Origin: an uncultured Lachnospiraceae bacterium
GTDB taxonomy: Bacteria > Bacillota > Clostridia > Lachnospirales > Lachnospiraceae
Reading direction: 5' to 3'
NCBI GenBank assembly: GCA_910586615.1
Contig: CAJUJP010000003.1
Coordinates: forward strand, 62,001-126,000
Length of the DNA: 64,000 nucleotides
Under the pieces are notes generated by a model. It searched no databases, was not told where the DNA came from, and saw nothing but the letters and a program-made list of their open reading frames with translations. This document shows, piece by piece, positions 25,511-35,052 of this stretch. The position numbers were made by a program, and so were the translations under genes. Every line of letters starts with the position of its first letter. Within the stretch, counting starts at the first letter, position 1.

Positions 25511-27186
25511 TACCTGTTCTCTCCTTTGATGCTCTCTATCTGTTCCAAAATCAACTCTGCGGCCCTCTTACCTGCGTGGCCATCTTCCCTGACTCCATAT
25601 CTCTCCATAAAATCGCACAAGCATTTTTCATATTCATCCTGATTAAATTGTTCTATATTGTGCATAAGTTCCTCATTTGATTCCGCTATGGGAAACGGAA
25701 GGGAATCATAATCTATCAGCAGATCAAATTCTCTATCAATATATTCCTCTCTGTCCAATGCCAGAAGAAATACCGGCTTCCTTACAAACGCCGGCTCAAA
25801 CATAATACTTGAATAATCCGAAATCATAATATCACAGGCGGAGACAAGTTCTTCGCTGTCCTCATAACTTCCTGTATCTATTATAAAATCATTATTCAGC
25901 AATTTTGCACCCGCTTTGGCTACAGAAGGATGAAGACGTAGTAAAATGCACCATTCACCCCCAAAATGTCTCTCCAATACGTCCTTTACCAGTTTAAAAT
26001 CTAAATCAATCGCTCTGGATTCATGCAGATATCCGGTTTTTGATTTATCAAAGCGATAAGTCGGTGCATACATCAAAAGATGTTTATCTGATTTAATCTT
26101 ATATAATCTACAAACCTTTTCTTTACATTCTTTTTCTCTAAACAGCACATCTGACCGTGGGGAACCGATCTGCCATACATCCTTGTGAAAATCAAAACCT
26201 CTTCGGCAGGATTCTGTATCAAAATCGCTTCCTGTAATAATATAATCTATTATTTTACTGTTATATTTCCAGTTGTTTACCTTTTCAGGCACGTCTTGTA
26301 CTGTCGCAGAATCCAGATAAAACTTTTTTAAAGTAATACTTGCCCAATGCTTTGTCTGAATATAAATCTGCCCTGGCCGCTTTATGACATAATCAGGAAC
26401 TATCATATTATATACCCACATTTTAGAGGTTTCTATTTCATATATGTATCGTTTCCAGTTACCTGCCTGAATCTTGCGTACTCCTTTCGGAACCTCTGTC
26501 CGCAAATCATTTAACAGCCAGACAATGTCCAAATCTCCTCTCAATTTCAACAATGCTTCCGTAATATATTTACCATGATCAGAATATGTACCAAAGGAAT
26601 AAAAAACAATTTTCCGGTTATTCATTTCTTCCTGACAACATTGACTTGCATAATTTTTACGAATCTGTAGGTCATCGATAGCTCTGGTAAAATCTTTCTC
26701 TGTACTTCTTTTTTGAGCTTCCATAATCACCAGAACAAAACATTCCCTTATTCCCATTTCTTCCAACTGTGAAATAATCTGTTCATAAAAATTGCTGCTC
26801 GCTACTAAAATAACAACATCATCACATCTATATTGTCTTAATATCTCCATAGACGAAATATTAAGATGCCCACATGGATGACCTACTGCACCACTCAAAA
26901 AATCATCCGCATAAAATCCTTGTTTCCGTACATCATTGTCAATGATGCCTTCTACTCTGATATCATGATGCTTTTCAAAAAAATAATCCGCGCAGGTGCT
27001 TATTCCAAACAGAAAAACTTTTTTGTGTTGTGCCGCCTGGAAAAAATCCTGCCATGTCTGCCTATTCAATTCTTCTCTATTGGAAATATGTTGTTTCTTT
27101 TGCATTGCTTTTTGTATAATATCCATATGCTTTCCCTTTATTAGCGTAACCAACCAGTCTTTATTGCATTTTTTGTTTTCCTTCAT
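25510..27186 (-). CDS. CDP-glycerol glycerophosphotransferase-like (TagF/TagB) with N-terminal Rossmann module
   Basis: From about residue 190 the protein is a TagF/TagB-type transferase: QTKHWASIT, IITGSDFD, GSPRSDVLF, YAPTYR, RLHPSV and the donor-site segment DIMISDYSSIMFEPAF. Residues 50-150 are the recurring Rossmann module (KVFLFGISTCADYFF, IIDNDVRKQG, VVILVASSN, QLEEMGI). The family transfers glycerol-phosphate or ribitol-phosphate from a CDP donor. Nearby TagD-like, TarI-like and LicD genes fit a phospho-alditol decoration. It overlaps the end of the GT8 gene by 26 bases. Confidence 0.85.
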   Translation of the reverse strand: MKENKKCNKDWLVTLIKGKHMDIIQKAMQKKQHISNREELNRQTWQDFFQAAQHKKVFLFGISTCADYFFEKHHDIRVEGIIDNDVRKQGFYADDFLSGAVGHPCGHLNISSMEILRQYRCDDVVILVASSNFYEQIISQLEEMGIRECFVLVIMEAQKRSTEKDFTRAIDDLQIRKNYASQCCQEEMNNRKIVFYSFGTYSDHGKYITEALLKLRGDLDIVWLLNDLRTEVPKGVRKIQAGNWKRYIYEIETSKMWVYNMIVPDYVIKRPGQIYIQTKHWASITLKKFYLDSATVQDVPEKVNNWKYNSKIIDYIITGSDFDTESCRRGFDFHKDVWQIGSPRSDVLFREKECKEKVCRLYKIKSDKHLLMYAPTYRFDKSKTGYLHESRAIDLDFKLVKDVLERHFGGEWCILLRLHPSVAKAGAKLLNNDFIIDTGSYEDSEELVSACDIMISDYSSIMFEPAFVRKPVFLLALDREEYIDREFDLLIDYDSLPFPIAESNEELMHNIEQFNQDEYEKCLCDFMERYGVREDGHAGKRAAELILEQIESIKGENR

Positions 27187-28489
27187 CTCCGTTTATATGC
27201 TTTTGTATTTTTTCTATTATTTGCTTTCTATACTGCCTATCCGTTCCAAACCACGAAACAAAACTTTGGCTATTATATACAGCTATATCGTTATCCTCAT
27301 ATCCAAGTTCGTATAATTGTAATTTTATTTCTTCTACTTCCTGTTGGCAGGATATAACAATCAATACATTTTCGTTGGTTTTCTCCTCCGGCTGCCTGAC
27401 AGGTATATTTTGATACATTGCACCTATGTGTTCATGATTATTATCCCAAAATACCTCTACCTTTCCCGCATACTTTTTATTTATAAATTCCAGAAGTTTT
27501 TTTCCTGTTTTCCCGCAGCCAAATATAACAATTTTTTCATACAGTTCAATTTTGGGAACAAAATCCGAAATGTTAGATCGCAAAGTTTTTTTCTCCGCAA
27601 TTTCACGCATTTTCCTGTATTCTTGCCCCGGTATGGCCTCTTTTGCCGCTTTCCACCAATCTTCTGCCCTGGTTGTCCGCAAATTATACCACGGTTTTGT
27701 ATTTCCCATTGCATAATGGATAATAACGGGATTATTTAATCCTTCTTCTATTTCTTTTACAGAAAATCTTGCCTTCAGTATTTCTTCCTCACACCCATAA
27801 GCAATCGAATAAACATTATACTTCATCGGAAATATTTCTGTACGTCCATAACAACATATATTTAAAACATCCTGATCTTGACATGTCCAGCCTTTTTTAC
27901 TACATTCTAAAAAGGTTTCAACCATATTCTCTGCACGCATTTTTTCCAGATTCATTACAAGGACCCCTGCATTAAAATACTTTTCTGCTGAATCAATTTG
28001 TAAATAATCTGCCAGTTTTCTAATATGATCCTCTGAATAATGGATATCTACACCTAATCCTGCCATCAAATCTATTTGCGATATATCAAAATTATATAAT
28101 TCCCAGAGATCATTGCATACTAAAATATCCGCGTCTAAATACAGGCATTTGTTTACATTCTGTAAGATATCCGGTATCATCAAACGGTAATACGTTGGTT
28201 TCGCTGTATGCTCAATGGACAGAGCATGTCCGGAAAAACAGTGTTCAGGGATTTCTATATAATTGATTTCATAACGATCAAACTCCCAATTTTGATTATA
28301 ATTCAATACTCTTGTTTTTTCCGGAAGCATAATATAAAATTCTACATAATAAGGACGTTTTCGATTCTTTAAAACACTAAATATTGTTATATATGCAAAT
28401 ACTAAATACTGATAATCACTTGCCAGTACAATCGAAATTCTATCCATTATATTTTCAGTCTCACTTCCCATATTCTGAATTTTTTTCAT
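27161..28489 (-). CDS. GT8 glycosyltransferase with C-terminal Rossmann module
   Basis: Residues 15-285 are a family 8 retaining glycosyltransferase (ISIVLASDYQYLVF, the DxD in LYLDADILVC at 119-121, FNAGVLVMNL, and HYAMGNTKPW near the end of the domain). This family usually uses UDP-glucose or UDP-galactose. The C-terminal 130 residues are the recurring Rossmann module (IVIFGCGKTGKKLLEF, FWDNNHEHIG, VLIVISCQ, QLYELGY). The gene overlaps the next one, as expected within a tight operon. Confidence 0.85.
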   Translation of the reverse strand: MKKIQNMGSETENIMDRISIVLASDYQYLVFAYITIFSVLKNRKRPYYVEFYIMLPEKTRVLNYNQNWEFDRYEINYIEIPEHCFSGHALSIEHTAKPTYYRLMIPDILQNVNKCLYLDADILVCNDLWELYNFDISQIDLMAGLGVDIHYSEDHIRKLADYLQIDSAEKYFNAGVLVMNLEKMRAENMVETFLECSKKGWTCQDQDVLNICCYGRTEIFPMKYNVYSIAYGCEEEILKARFSVKEIEEGLNNPVIIHYAMGNTKPWYNLRTTRAEDWWKAAKEAIPGQEYRKMREIAEKKTLRSNISDFVPKIELYEKIVIFGCGKTGKKLLEFINKKYAGKVEVFWDNNHEHIGAMYQNIPVRQPEEKTNENVLIVISCQQEVEEIKLQLYELGYEDNDIAVYNSQSFVSWFGTDRQYRKQIIEKIQKHINGDEGKQKMQ

Positions 28490-28508
28490 ATAAACCGCTC
28501 ATCATTAC

Positions 28509-29744
28509 TTAACATTCTTCTTTTATCTTCCCGATCAATTCATCAACAGATAACATTTTTTCTTTTAAATCAATATCATCAACCATATTCCTTATTCTTT
28601 CAATATCATAACCAGGTACAACAATTACCATAAAAACATCATCATGTGGGATTTCTTTCCATTTCATAATTGGAATATTTCTATATTCTTTTTCTTTGGG
28701 GGCTGTCTCGATAATCGCTTTTATAATAATCTCTTCTTTGACCGCATCTATCAGATAATCACACAACTGTCCTTTTCCCCATATTACTATTTTGGAAATA
28801 TTTTTCTTTTCCAGCCACGTTGCAATGCTTTGTTTGCCTCCTTGTATCTTCAGTAATGCAAACGCTATATTTTTGTAATACATATTTCTGGCTTCCATGC
28901 TGGTCCATCGATGATAAAAAGCGAACGATTCTTTATAATCTTTGACAAGTTCAACTTTCTCTGGAAGTATGACCTCTTCTGTCTTTTCAAGTGGCCGGAG
29001 TTTTAATGTATTTTCTGTAACACCACAATGTATACCACTGCCATCAAATCCTATATTATTGATAAAAGACTCATACGGAGACATGCATAAACCCTTTTTC
29101 ATAATCACTGTAAGCGCCCAAAATGCTGCCCACGAATTTGTCCTGCCATAAACATTACCAAGCACATGTGATTCCAGGTCTTCTCCCCATATCCTGAACC
29201 ACTCATACAGTTCTTCATTGGCTTTTATTTGACCTATCATTGTATAATCATTACTGAATTTTTTCCATCTGTCTTTCCACGTCCCCCATCCATGGGAATT
29301 AATACGTCCCAGGAAGTAAGCGTCCGTCCCATTTGCTGCAGCCTTGGCCGGTTCGGAAGAGGCTCCTATATGATACACCTCTTTACTACTTTCATACTTT
29401 TTTAACGCTTTCAACATATATTCCATAAATTGCGGATGTGGAACACAGTCATCCTCAAGAACAATAACCGCATCACACTCCTGCAAAACATAATCAACTC
29501 CTGCAACAATTGATTTTGCCAACCCTTTATTAGTCTCAGAAACCTGTACATACGTTTCACACCAGTCGATCTCCTGAATGAGACGATTTACGCTTTTCCA
29601 TTCCTCTACATTTGTATTTTCTTTCATCCCGTCCTGGAAAATATACAAATTTTCCGGCAGTACGTGATTTCGTGAAAGTGCTTCAATGACTTGCCGGGTA
29701 TGGTCGCTTCTGTGATATGTAAATAATGCCGTTCCAATTTTCAT
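28509..29744 (-). CDS. GT-A glycosyltransferase with C-terminal Rossmann module
   Basis: The first 290 residues look like a GT-A fold enzyme: IGTALFTYHRSDHT at the N-terminus, LYIFQDGMK, and the acidic metal motif VLEDDCVPHP. GWGTWKDRWKKF and SYESF-type segments resemble a branch often annotated as HlpA-like or family 2. The last 110 residues are the recurring Rossmann module (IVIWGKGQLCDYLI, VFMVIVVPGYD). Substrate unknown. It sits between the GT8 gene and a Rossmann-methyltransferase fusion. Confidence 0.75.
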   Translation of the reverse strand: MKIGTALFTYHRSDHTRQVIEALSRNHVLPENLYIFQDGMKENTNVEEWKSVNRLIQEIDWCETYVQVSETNKGLAKSIVAGVDYVLQECDAVIVLEDDCVPHPQFMEYMLKALKKYESSKEVYHIGASSEPAKAAANGTDAYFLGRINSHGWGTWKDRWKKFSNDYTMIGQIKANEELYEWFRIWGEDLESHVLGNVYGRTNSWAAFWALTVIMKKGLCMSPYESFINNIGFDGSGIHCGVTENTLKLRPLEKTEEVILPEKVELVKDYKESFAFYHRWTSMEARNMYYKNIAFALLKIQGGKQSIATWLEKKNISKIVIWGKGQLCDYLIDAVKEEIIIKAIIETAPKEKEYRNIPIMKWKEIPHDDVFMVIVVPGYDIERIRNMVDDIDLKEKMLSVDELIGKIKEEC

Positions 29745-29769
29745 TCAGACTCTCCTATCATTACAAAAT

Positions 29770-30732
29770 TTATTTTGAAGCAACAATTATGCATCTGTTC
29801 TCCTCATAAGCCTTTCCGCCGATTTCACAAATCGCTTCAAACAACTCCGGACTGACTTCCTGTTCGATTTTAAAATAATGTTTCGGCCATACCTCCTGTA
29901 TTGTCTGTATTGTCTGTACTGACTGAACAAAATAACCTGCCGTTTTAAAAAGATTGCCAAGTGTCAAACAGTTCCATGTATACAAGTGATTGTTTATATC
30001 GCTTTTTCTATACTCTGCATCACAAGATTCATTCGGAACATGAAATATAATCTTTCCATTTTCTTTTAATTTACTTCTTAATGCACGTAATACCTCAAGC
30101 GGATTTTCAACATGCTCTAATACGCTTGTAGAAAAGATAACGTCTGCGTAATCGTCCGTGACATCACTTATATTCTTTACACAATTTATTCCTATCTCTT
30201 TTGCGGCTGCCCTTGCTGCATCATTTATTTCTATTCCCAACTTTTTCCCGGCATTAATCTGGCTTAGCAAATACCCGCCGCCGCACCCGAATTCTATAAT
30301 ATCCATATTTTCGTTTATATATGGTTGAAACATTCTGGCTTTTATCTTTCCTCCAAACTGTCCCATATTCTGCTGCCAGGTGAAATACTGCTCATCATAA
30401 TATTCTTCACCTCCACCAAAATCTATTTGAGTCACGGAAATAAAATTATAAATATTTTCACCTAATAATTGCTGTCTGATTTCATTTTCATAGTTGCTGC
30501 AAATAACAATCATCAAATTATCATGATTCATTTCACATAATTTTTGGAAAGAAACAATGGGAATCTGGCACAGTAACTGGTTTTGCTTTTTTTCATCATT
30601 ATCACAAAAGGCCACAATCCTATAATCCTTCAACCTGGCAAACGTATTTTTACCTTTAACTCCCGTTCCAAATATTACAATTTCCTTTTTCCTTAAATAT
30701 TTCAGGTAATTAATGTCACGATTAATATACAT
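29770..30732 (-). CDS. Rossmann module fused to SAM-dependent methyltransferase
   Basis: Residues 12-110 form the recurring Rossmann module (EIVIFGTGVKGKNTF, FCDNDEKKQ, LMIVICSNY, QLLGENI). The rest is a class I methyltransferase: MDIIEFGCGGGYLLSQI, GIEINDAARAAA, and STSVLEHVENP, the usual L-E-H motif of sugar and ubiquinone-type methyltransferases. A nine-base unit repeated about three times encodes VQTIQTIQ near residue 275. Expected role: methylation of a sugar or glycan end. Confidence 0.78.
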   Translation of the reverse strand: MYINRDINYLKYLRKKEIVIFGTGVKGKNTFARLKDYRIVAFCDNDEKKQNQLLCQIPIVSFQKLCEMNHDNLMIVICSNYENEIRQQLLGENIYNFISVTQIDFGGGEEYYDEQYFTWQQNMGQFGGKIKARMFQPYINENMDIIEFGCGGGYLLSQINAGKKLGIEINDAARAAAKEIGINCVKNISDVTDDYADVIFSTSVLEHVENPLEVLRALRSKLKENGKIIFHVPNESCDAEYRKSDINNHLYTWNCLTLGNLFKTAGYFVQSVQTIQTIQEVWPKHYFKIEQEVSPELFEAICEIGGKAYEENRCIIVASK

Positions 30733-30798
30733 AATCTTTCAGCACTCCTTCAATTATATTTTACATTCCTTAAGTTATTATATTATTAGCTTTTTACT

Positions 30799-32331
30799 CT
30801 AAGCTATAATGAATATATCCTTTAATATCTCTTTATTCCGCTCTTCCATATATGAAACTGCTTCTTCCTGCCTGTCTACGAACCCAATAAACACGACTAT
30901 ATCCCCCTGTAAATCCATCTCTTCTTTGCTGATGACATCAATTCCCCCAAGAGGACTTCTTCTTTTCTCATCCACAAAGGCTTTGATTCTGATATCATCC
31001 GCCAGGGACTGCAGAAGCACCCGCGTAATGTTACCCCATTTCCCCGCGCCCCAGATATAGCATTCTTTTGCGGTGATCTTATTTTTTATTTGAAGGAAAT
31101 AGAAAAGCCTGCTTTGCATACGCATTTTATCTTCTTCAGGCAAATCAGCCTTTTCTACTTTTGCTTCCGCTTCCGCAATCTGTTTCTGTAAATCATTCCA
31201 TATCTGCATATCACCTGTATATACAGCATCTTCCAGTATACTGTCATACATATCCGTCAGTTGCCTTCTCACCGCCTCCGGCGAAAAATATTTCTCATAA
31301 GTATTTCTTTCATTGATAAGTATTTCGTTCAATCGTTTTGCTCTGTCATCCTCCAGGAGTTCTTCTAATGCTGTTGCCAGTTCCCCTGCGGAATATCCAT
31401 TCGTGAGATACGCGTTTTCTTTATGATGCAATATCTCAGGCACTCCGGCAACCGGTGACGAAATAACCGGTATATTACAGGAAACAGCTTCCACAATGGA
31501 TGCTGGAAAAGATTCCCGTCTGCTGGCACAGACATAAACATCAATTTTTGCTAAGAACCTTCTCATATCCTCCACAAATCCTATTAACTGTACGTTGTTT
31601 TGAAGATGATGTTCCCTTATATATCTTTCACAATCATTTGCATAAGACAAATCTTTTCTTCCTGCAATAAGCAGTTCTATCTTTCTTCCTCTCTTTATTT
31701 CCTGTTCAACCATTTTTATAATTTCAAGTTGATTTTTGTAAAAGCATACCACTCCGGATGTCCCTAATACAATCTTGTCTTTGCTCCGTTTTTTCCTTTC
31801 CCCAATTTGTGCGTCGCAATATACCCGGACGCATCTCCCGCGGCAATTTAAATATTTCCTCCATTTATTCAAATATATTTCAGAATCACACGATACATAT
31901 TTCGGAAAAATATCCGGAAATGATACTTGCCATTCCCACTCTTGCAGCGAATAGATATTCATGACATGCGGTATATGATGTTTTCTTGCAATATACTCTA
32001 ACGTAAGATTTATCTGTACGCTATGTAAAATATCAAACCCTTCATTTAAAATAAATTGCTCTATCTTTTCAACATAATTGCGATAATTCACTATATCAAT
32101 TGCTTTCATACAATATGTTGTGCCATATTCTAAAATCTCATAACGTACTCCGTATTTTTCACATTTGCTTTGAAATTTATCATTACATTTTCCCCTTATA
32201 TCACAAGGAAGTACCACCATAACATCATGATGAGTATTCATCAGAACTGCCTGCATGAATAATGTCTGATCCGCTCCCCCTAAATTACTGTTTTTTTCAC
32301 TTAGAAAATAAGCAATGCGTAATTTTTCCAT
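30799..32331 (-). CDS. GT4-type glycosyltransferase with C-terminal Rossmann module
   Basis: Residues 1 to about 360 are a GT-B family 4 enzyme (GADQTLFMQAV near the N-terminus, VLGTSGVVCFYKNQLEII, LLIAGRKD, then VCASRRESFPASIVEAVSC with the conserved E-x7-E donor site). The last 110 residues carry the recurring Rossmann module (CYIWGAGKWGNITR, FVDEKRRSPLGG, IVVFIGFVDR). It probably transfers a sugar from a nucleotide donor with retention of configuration. Domain order parallels the GT2 and GT8 fusions of this cluster. Confidence 0.82.
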   Translation of the reverse strand: MEKLRIAYFLSEKNSNLGGADQTLFMQAVLMNTHHDVMVVLPCDIRGKCNDKFQSKCEKYGVRYEILEYGTTYCMKAIDIVNYRNYVEKIEQFILNEGFDILHSVQINLTLEYIARKHHIPHVMNIYSLQEWEWQVSFPDIFPKYVSCDSEIYLNKWRKYLNCRGRCVRVYCDAQIGERKKRSKDKIVLGTSGVVCFYKNQLEIIKMVEQEIKRGRKIELLIAGRKDLSYANDCERYIREHHLQNNVQLIGFVEDMRRFLAKIDVYVCASRRESFPASIVEAVSCNIPVISSPVAGVPEILHHKENAYLTNGYSAGELATALEELLEDDRAKRLNEILINERNTYEKYFSPEAVRRQLTDMYDSILEDAVYTGDMQIWNDLQKQIAEAEAKVEKADLPEEDKMRMQSRLFYFLQIKNKITAKECYIWGAGKWGNITRVLLQSLADDIRIKAFVDEKRRSPLGGIDVISKEEMDLQGDIVVFIGFVDRQEEAVSYMEERNKEILKDIFIIA

Positions 32332-32342
32332 TTCACCCAGTC

Positions 32343-33437
32343 CTATGATTGCAATCCATCCCGATATATTACCTGTTCTTGAATTTTTGTATATGTACTA
32401 AAATCCCGATCTTCACAAAATCCCATTTTTTTCATCTGTATTTTCATATCGTCCTCATATTTTGTTGAGGCAATAATAATATAATCCTTACCAGCCTGCA
32501 TTTTTTCCGGTATCTGAATTTTTTTACCCATATAACTAACTTGCCGGTCATTTATATAATTATCAATAAACCCGGTAATTACATATCCCAGTTTTTCCAA
32601 CAATTTACAACATTCGGCTCCTACTTTTCCCATACCAAAAAGGTAAATATTTTTTTTATCAGGAATAGATAATTTAAGGATTGCTTCAGAGAAACCTCCT
32701 TTCTCCCAATCCTCTTCCTTTCCTGTACGCATATAATCTTTATATGCATAATACTTTTTCACATCACATTCTAATGGCGTTCCACTATAGTACTTAAAAG
32801 AAATTTCTTTAATCTCCTCATAGCATAACTCTGAATGGTCTGTTGAAAATCCTCCTGTCGAAAAATTTACCACTGTTTTATGTAAAATCTCTATTTTGCG
32901 ATTCATTATGATCGACCGCGTCATCCAGTCAAAATCTGCCGATACAGAATACTTCAAATTAAACTCTCCGACATCCGCAAAACACTTCCGCGTTGCAAAA
33001 ATAGCCTGATGCGATGTAGGAAGCTGTTTTATAATCGTCTTTCCATCCAACCGTGCACTTCTGATTCTGCTTCCGTACTCATTAACAATTCTGGCATCTG
33101 TACACAGAATGTCAATTTCATTACGCTCAAATACTCCTATAACGTCTTGCAGCACATTTTCTTCATACCAGTCATCACAATTTAGGAATGTGACAATATC
33201 TCCCGTTACTAATTTTGCACCTTTATTCATTGCATCATAAATACCCTGATCCGGCTCGCTTACCATCCGGGTAATATAATCCTTATATACCGTTATAATA
33301 TCTAAAGTATGATCTGTTGATCCACCGTCCACAATAATGTATTCTATATCCGCATTTTTTTGCCTTATGACACTTTTTATTGCACGTTCTATAACCTTTT
33401 CACCATTATATACTACCGTTATGATACTCAATTTCAT
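32343..33437 (-). CDS. GT2 glycosyltransferase with C-terminal Rossmann module
   Basis: The N-terminal 230 residues are a family 2 domain of the WcaA type: LSIITVVYNGEKVIERAI, YIIVDGGSTD, SEPDQGIYDAMNKG and the metal motif LNCDDW. The last 110 residues contain the recurring Rossmann module (IYLFGMGKVGAECC, FIDNYINDRQ, YIIIASTKYE, QMKKMGF). It is 12 bases from the GT4 gene. Function: sugar addition to the cluster glycan; donor unknown. Confidence 0.85.
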   Translation of the reverse strand: MKLSIITVVYNGEKVIERAIKSVIRQKNADIEYIIVDGGSTDHTLDIITVYKDYITRMVSEPDQGIYDAMNKGAKLVTGDIVTFLNCDDWYEENVLQDVIGVFERNEIDILCTDARIVNEYGSRIRSARLDGKTIIKQLPTSHQAIFATRKCFADVGEFNLKYSVSADFDWMTRSIIMNRKIEILHKTVVNFSTGGFSTDHSELCYEEIKEISFKYYSGTPLECDVKKYYAYKDYMRTGKEEDWEKGGFSEAILKLSIPDKKNIYLFGMGKVGAECCKLLEKLGYVITGFIDNYINDRQVSYMGKKIQIPEKMQAGKDYIIIASTKYEDDMKIQMKKMGFCEDRDFSTYTKIQEQVIYRDGLQS

Positions 33438-33471
33438 TTTCTTTCATTCCCTGTTCAATTCAGATTTCCTG

Positions 33472-35052
33472 CTACTGCAGCCTGATATATCCCGGTTTTG
33501 TCAAAAGGGAAATTTTTACGGTTTTAGCATATTCCTTCATAACATTGCTCATTCCATCATTCATCGTATCAAGCACAGCATTTCTTGTAAAAAAGACCAT
33601 CTTTTTTTCACCATAATTTTCTTCTATGTCATGTGAATATCCGTCAAATCCTGCCAGCAGAATTTCTTTTATATCATAATTCATCAAAAATCTGATTGCC
33701 ATCAATCCTGCCTTATCTTTTACTGCTTCTTCTTCATTAATCAATTCACGGTATTTAACTTGAAGATATACATCCTCCGCCGGGATATTTGATGTTATAA
33801 TACATTTCCAGTATTGATCCTGATCTAATTCCCTGAATCTTCTTAAATTACTAAGAAAAATATAATCTGTTTCTGCATATTGGTACTCGAAATTTACACT
33901 GATTCCGATAGTCTGCCCGTCTGACAGGCATTTTCTAATTTCTTCCTGTTCATCTGTCGAACTTTTTCCGGGTGCGATCAGCAGTATTCTCTTTCCCTTC
34001 AGAATTTGTGCCAGTTCCATTTCATGATTATTCTGCACTTTTCCCCTGTTCATATATTGTATATACAGTTCTTCAATATAATCACGGTCATACTCAACAC
34101 ATTTTTCCGCATCCATCATTTCAAAAATTGATTCCATATCCTCCACGGTCAAAGTTTTCTGGTCATCCAGATATTGCGCGTAATTCGGATGTGCGTTATG
34201 CTTTGCGGATAAATAATTTGGTAATGAATATCCCCAATAGTTCTGCTGGTAAAACTCATTAATAATTTCGTCAATAATAGAAAGCAAAGGTTTTAGCTTA
34301 TATTCTGTACCGATGTTTTCATTCAGAAACTCTACAAATAGTTCCGTATTTAAATTACCAGCTCCACGCCCCATCCCATACACCGAAGTATCAATAATCA
34401 GCTTTCGGTCAGTGTGTGCCGTAACAAGTCTCTGTGCATTTGAATATGCTAATTGCATATTATTATGTGAATGAAATCCAATCTGAATATCAAAATTCAA
34501 ATTATGCTCAACCATCAAAAAAAATCTGGTCAGTTCTTTTTCTTTCATCATTCCAAAACTGTCAACAATATAAAAAGCATATGGCTGAATCTGATTAATT
34601 GACTTGATCATACCCAAAAATTCTTCATCAGAATAACTTGCCGAAACCATTGGCTGAACAAAAACCTGGTATCCCTTTTGCTTAATTTTCTTGCATACCT
34701 CCAAAGCTTCCAAAAGGTTTTTTTTATGAAATGCCACCCTTATGCCATCAATCGTGCGGTCATCCCTTTCCGGTAAGGATTCTACATTGTACTCGCCAAA
34801 ATTCATCATTGCAACAAGCAGCTTATCACCATGCATTTTCTGAACGAGCGGCTGTAGCTCCTTCATAGATGTAAATTTCGTTATATCCTGATGATATGCA
34901 TCTTTATCTGTGAGGAATCCGCACTCTATGATATCAATATCCGCCTCCAACAATCCTGCAACTATTTTATGTATATTATCATATCCAAACTTCCACTGGT
35001 TGCAGTACCCGCCATCCCGCAAAGTACAATCCAGAATTTTTATACTACTCAT
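33472..35052 (-). CDS. DRE-TIM (HMGL/DmpG-like) aldolase with extra C-terminal domain
   Basis: Residues 4 to about 290 are a DRE-TIM metallolyase barrel: ILDCTLRDGGYCNQW with Arg12-Asp13, GFHSHNNMQLAYSNA with the metal-binding H-x-H, and DTSVYGMGRGAGN. The closest characterised relatives I can name are 4-hydroxy-2-oxovalerate aldolases, which condense or cleave pyruvate and an aldehyde. The C-terminal part from about 355 (ILLIAPGKSS, IGISVNF, YIFLSN, ILLAGFDGY) resembles the DUF115/MptE-like fold seen in the gene at 37825. It overlaps by 8 bases a CMP-sugar-synthetase-like gene, suggesting aldol synthesis of a keto acid that is then CMP-activated. Confidence 0.75.
   Translation of the reverse strand: MSSIKILDCTLRDGGYCNQWKFGYDNIHKIVAGLLEADIDIIECGFLTDKDAYHQDITKFTSMKELQPLVQKMHGDKLLVAMMNFGEYNVESLPERDDRTIDGIRVAFHKKNLLEALEVCKKIKQKGYQVFVQPMVSASYSDEEFLGMIKSINQIQPYAFYIVDSFGMMKEKELTRFFLMVEHNLNFDIQIGFHSHNNMQLAYSNAQRLVTAHTDRKLIIDTSVYGMGRGAGNLNTELFVEFLNENIGTEYKLKPLLSIIDEIINEFYQQNYWGYSLPNYLSAKHNAHPNYAQYLDDQKTLTVEDMESIFEMMDAEKCVEYDRDYIEELYIQYMNRGKVQNNHEMELAQILKGKRILLIAPGKSSTDEQEEIRKCLSDGQTIGISVNFEYQYAETDYIFLSNLRRFRELDQDQYWKCIITSNIPAEDVYLQVKYRELINEEEAVKDKAGLMAIRFLMNYDIKEILLAGFDGYSHDIEENYGEKKMVFFTRNAVLDTMNDGMSNVMKEYAKTVKISLLTKPGYIRLQ

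Noticed and set aside
29880..29945. Short tandem repeat encoding TIQTIQ as a switch
   Set aside because: The unit is about nine bases, in frame and only about three imperfect copies, so slippage would not change the reading frame.
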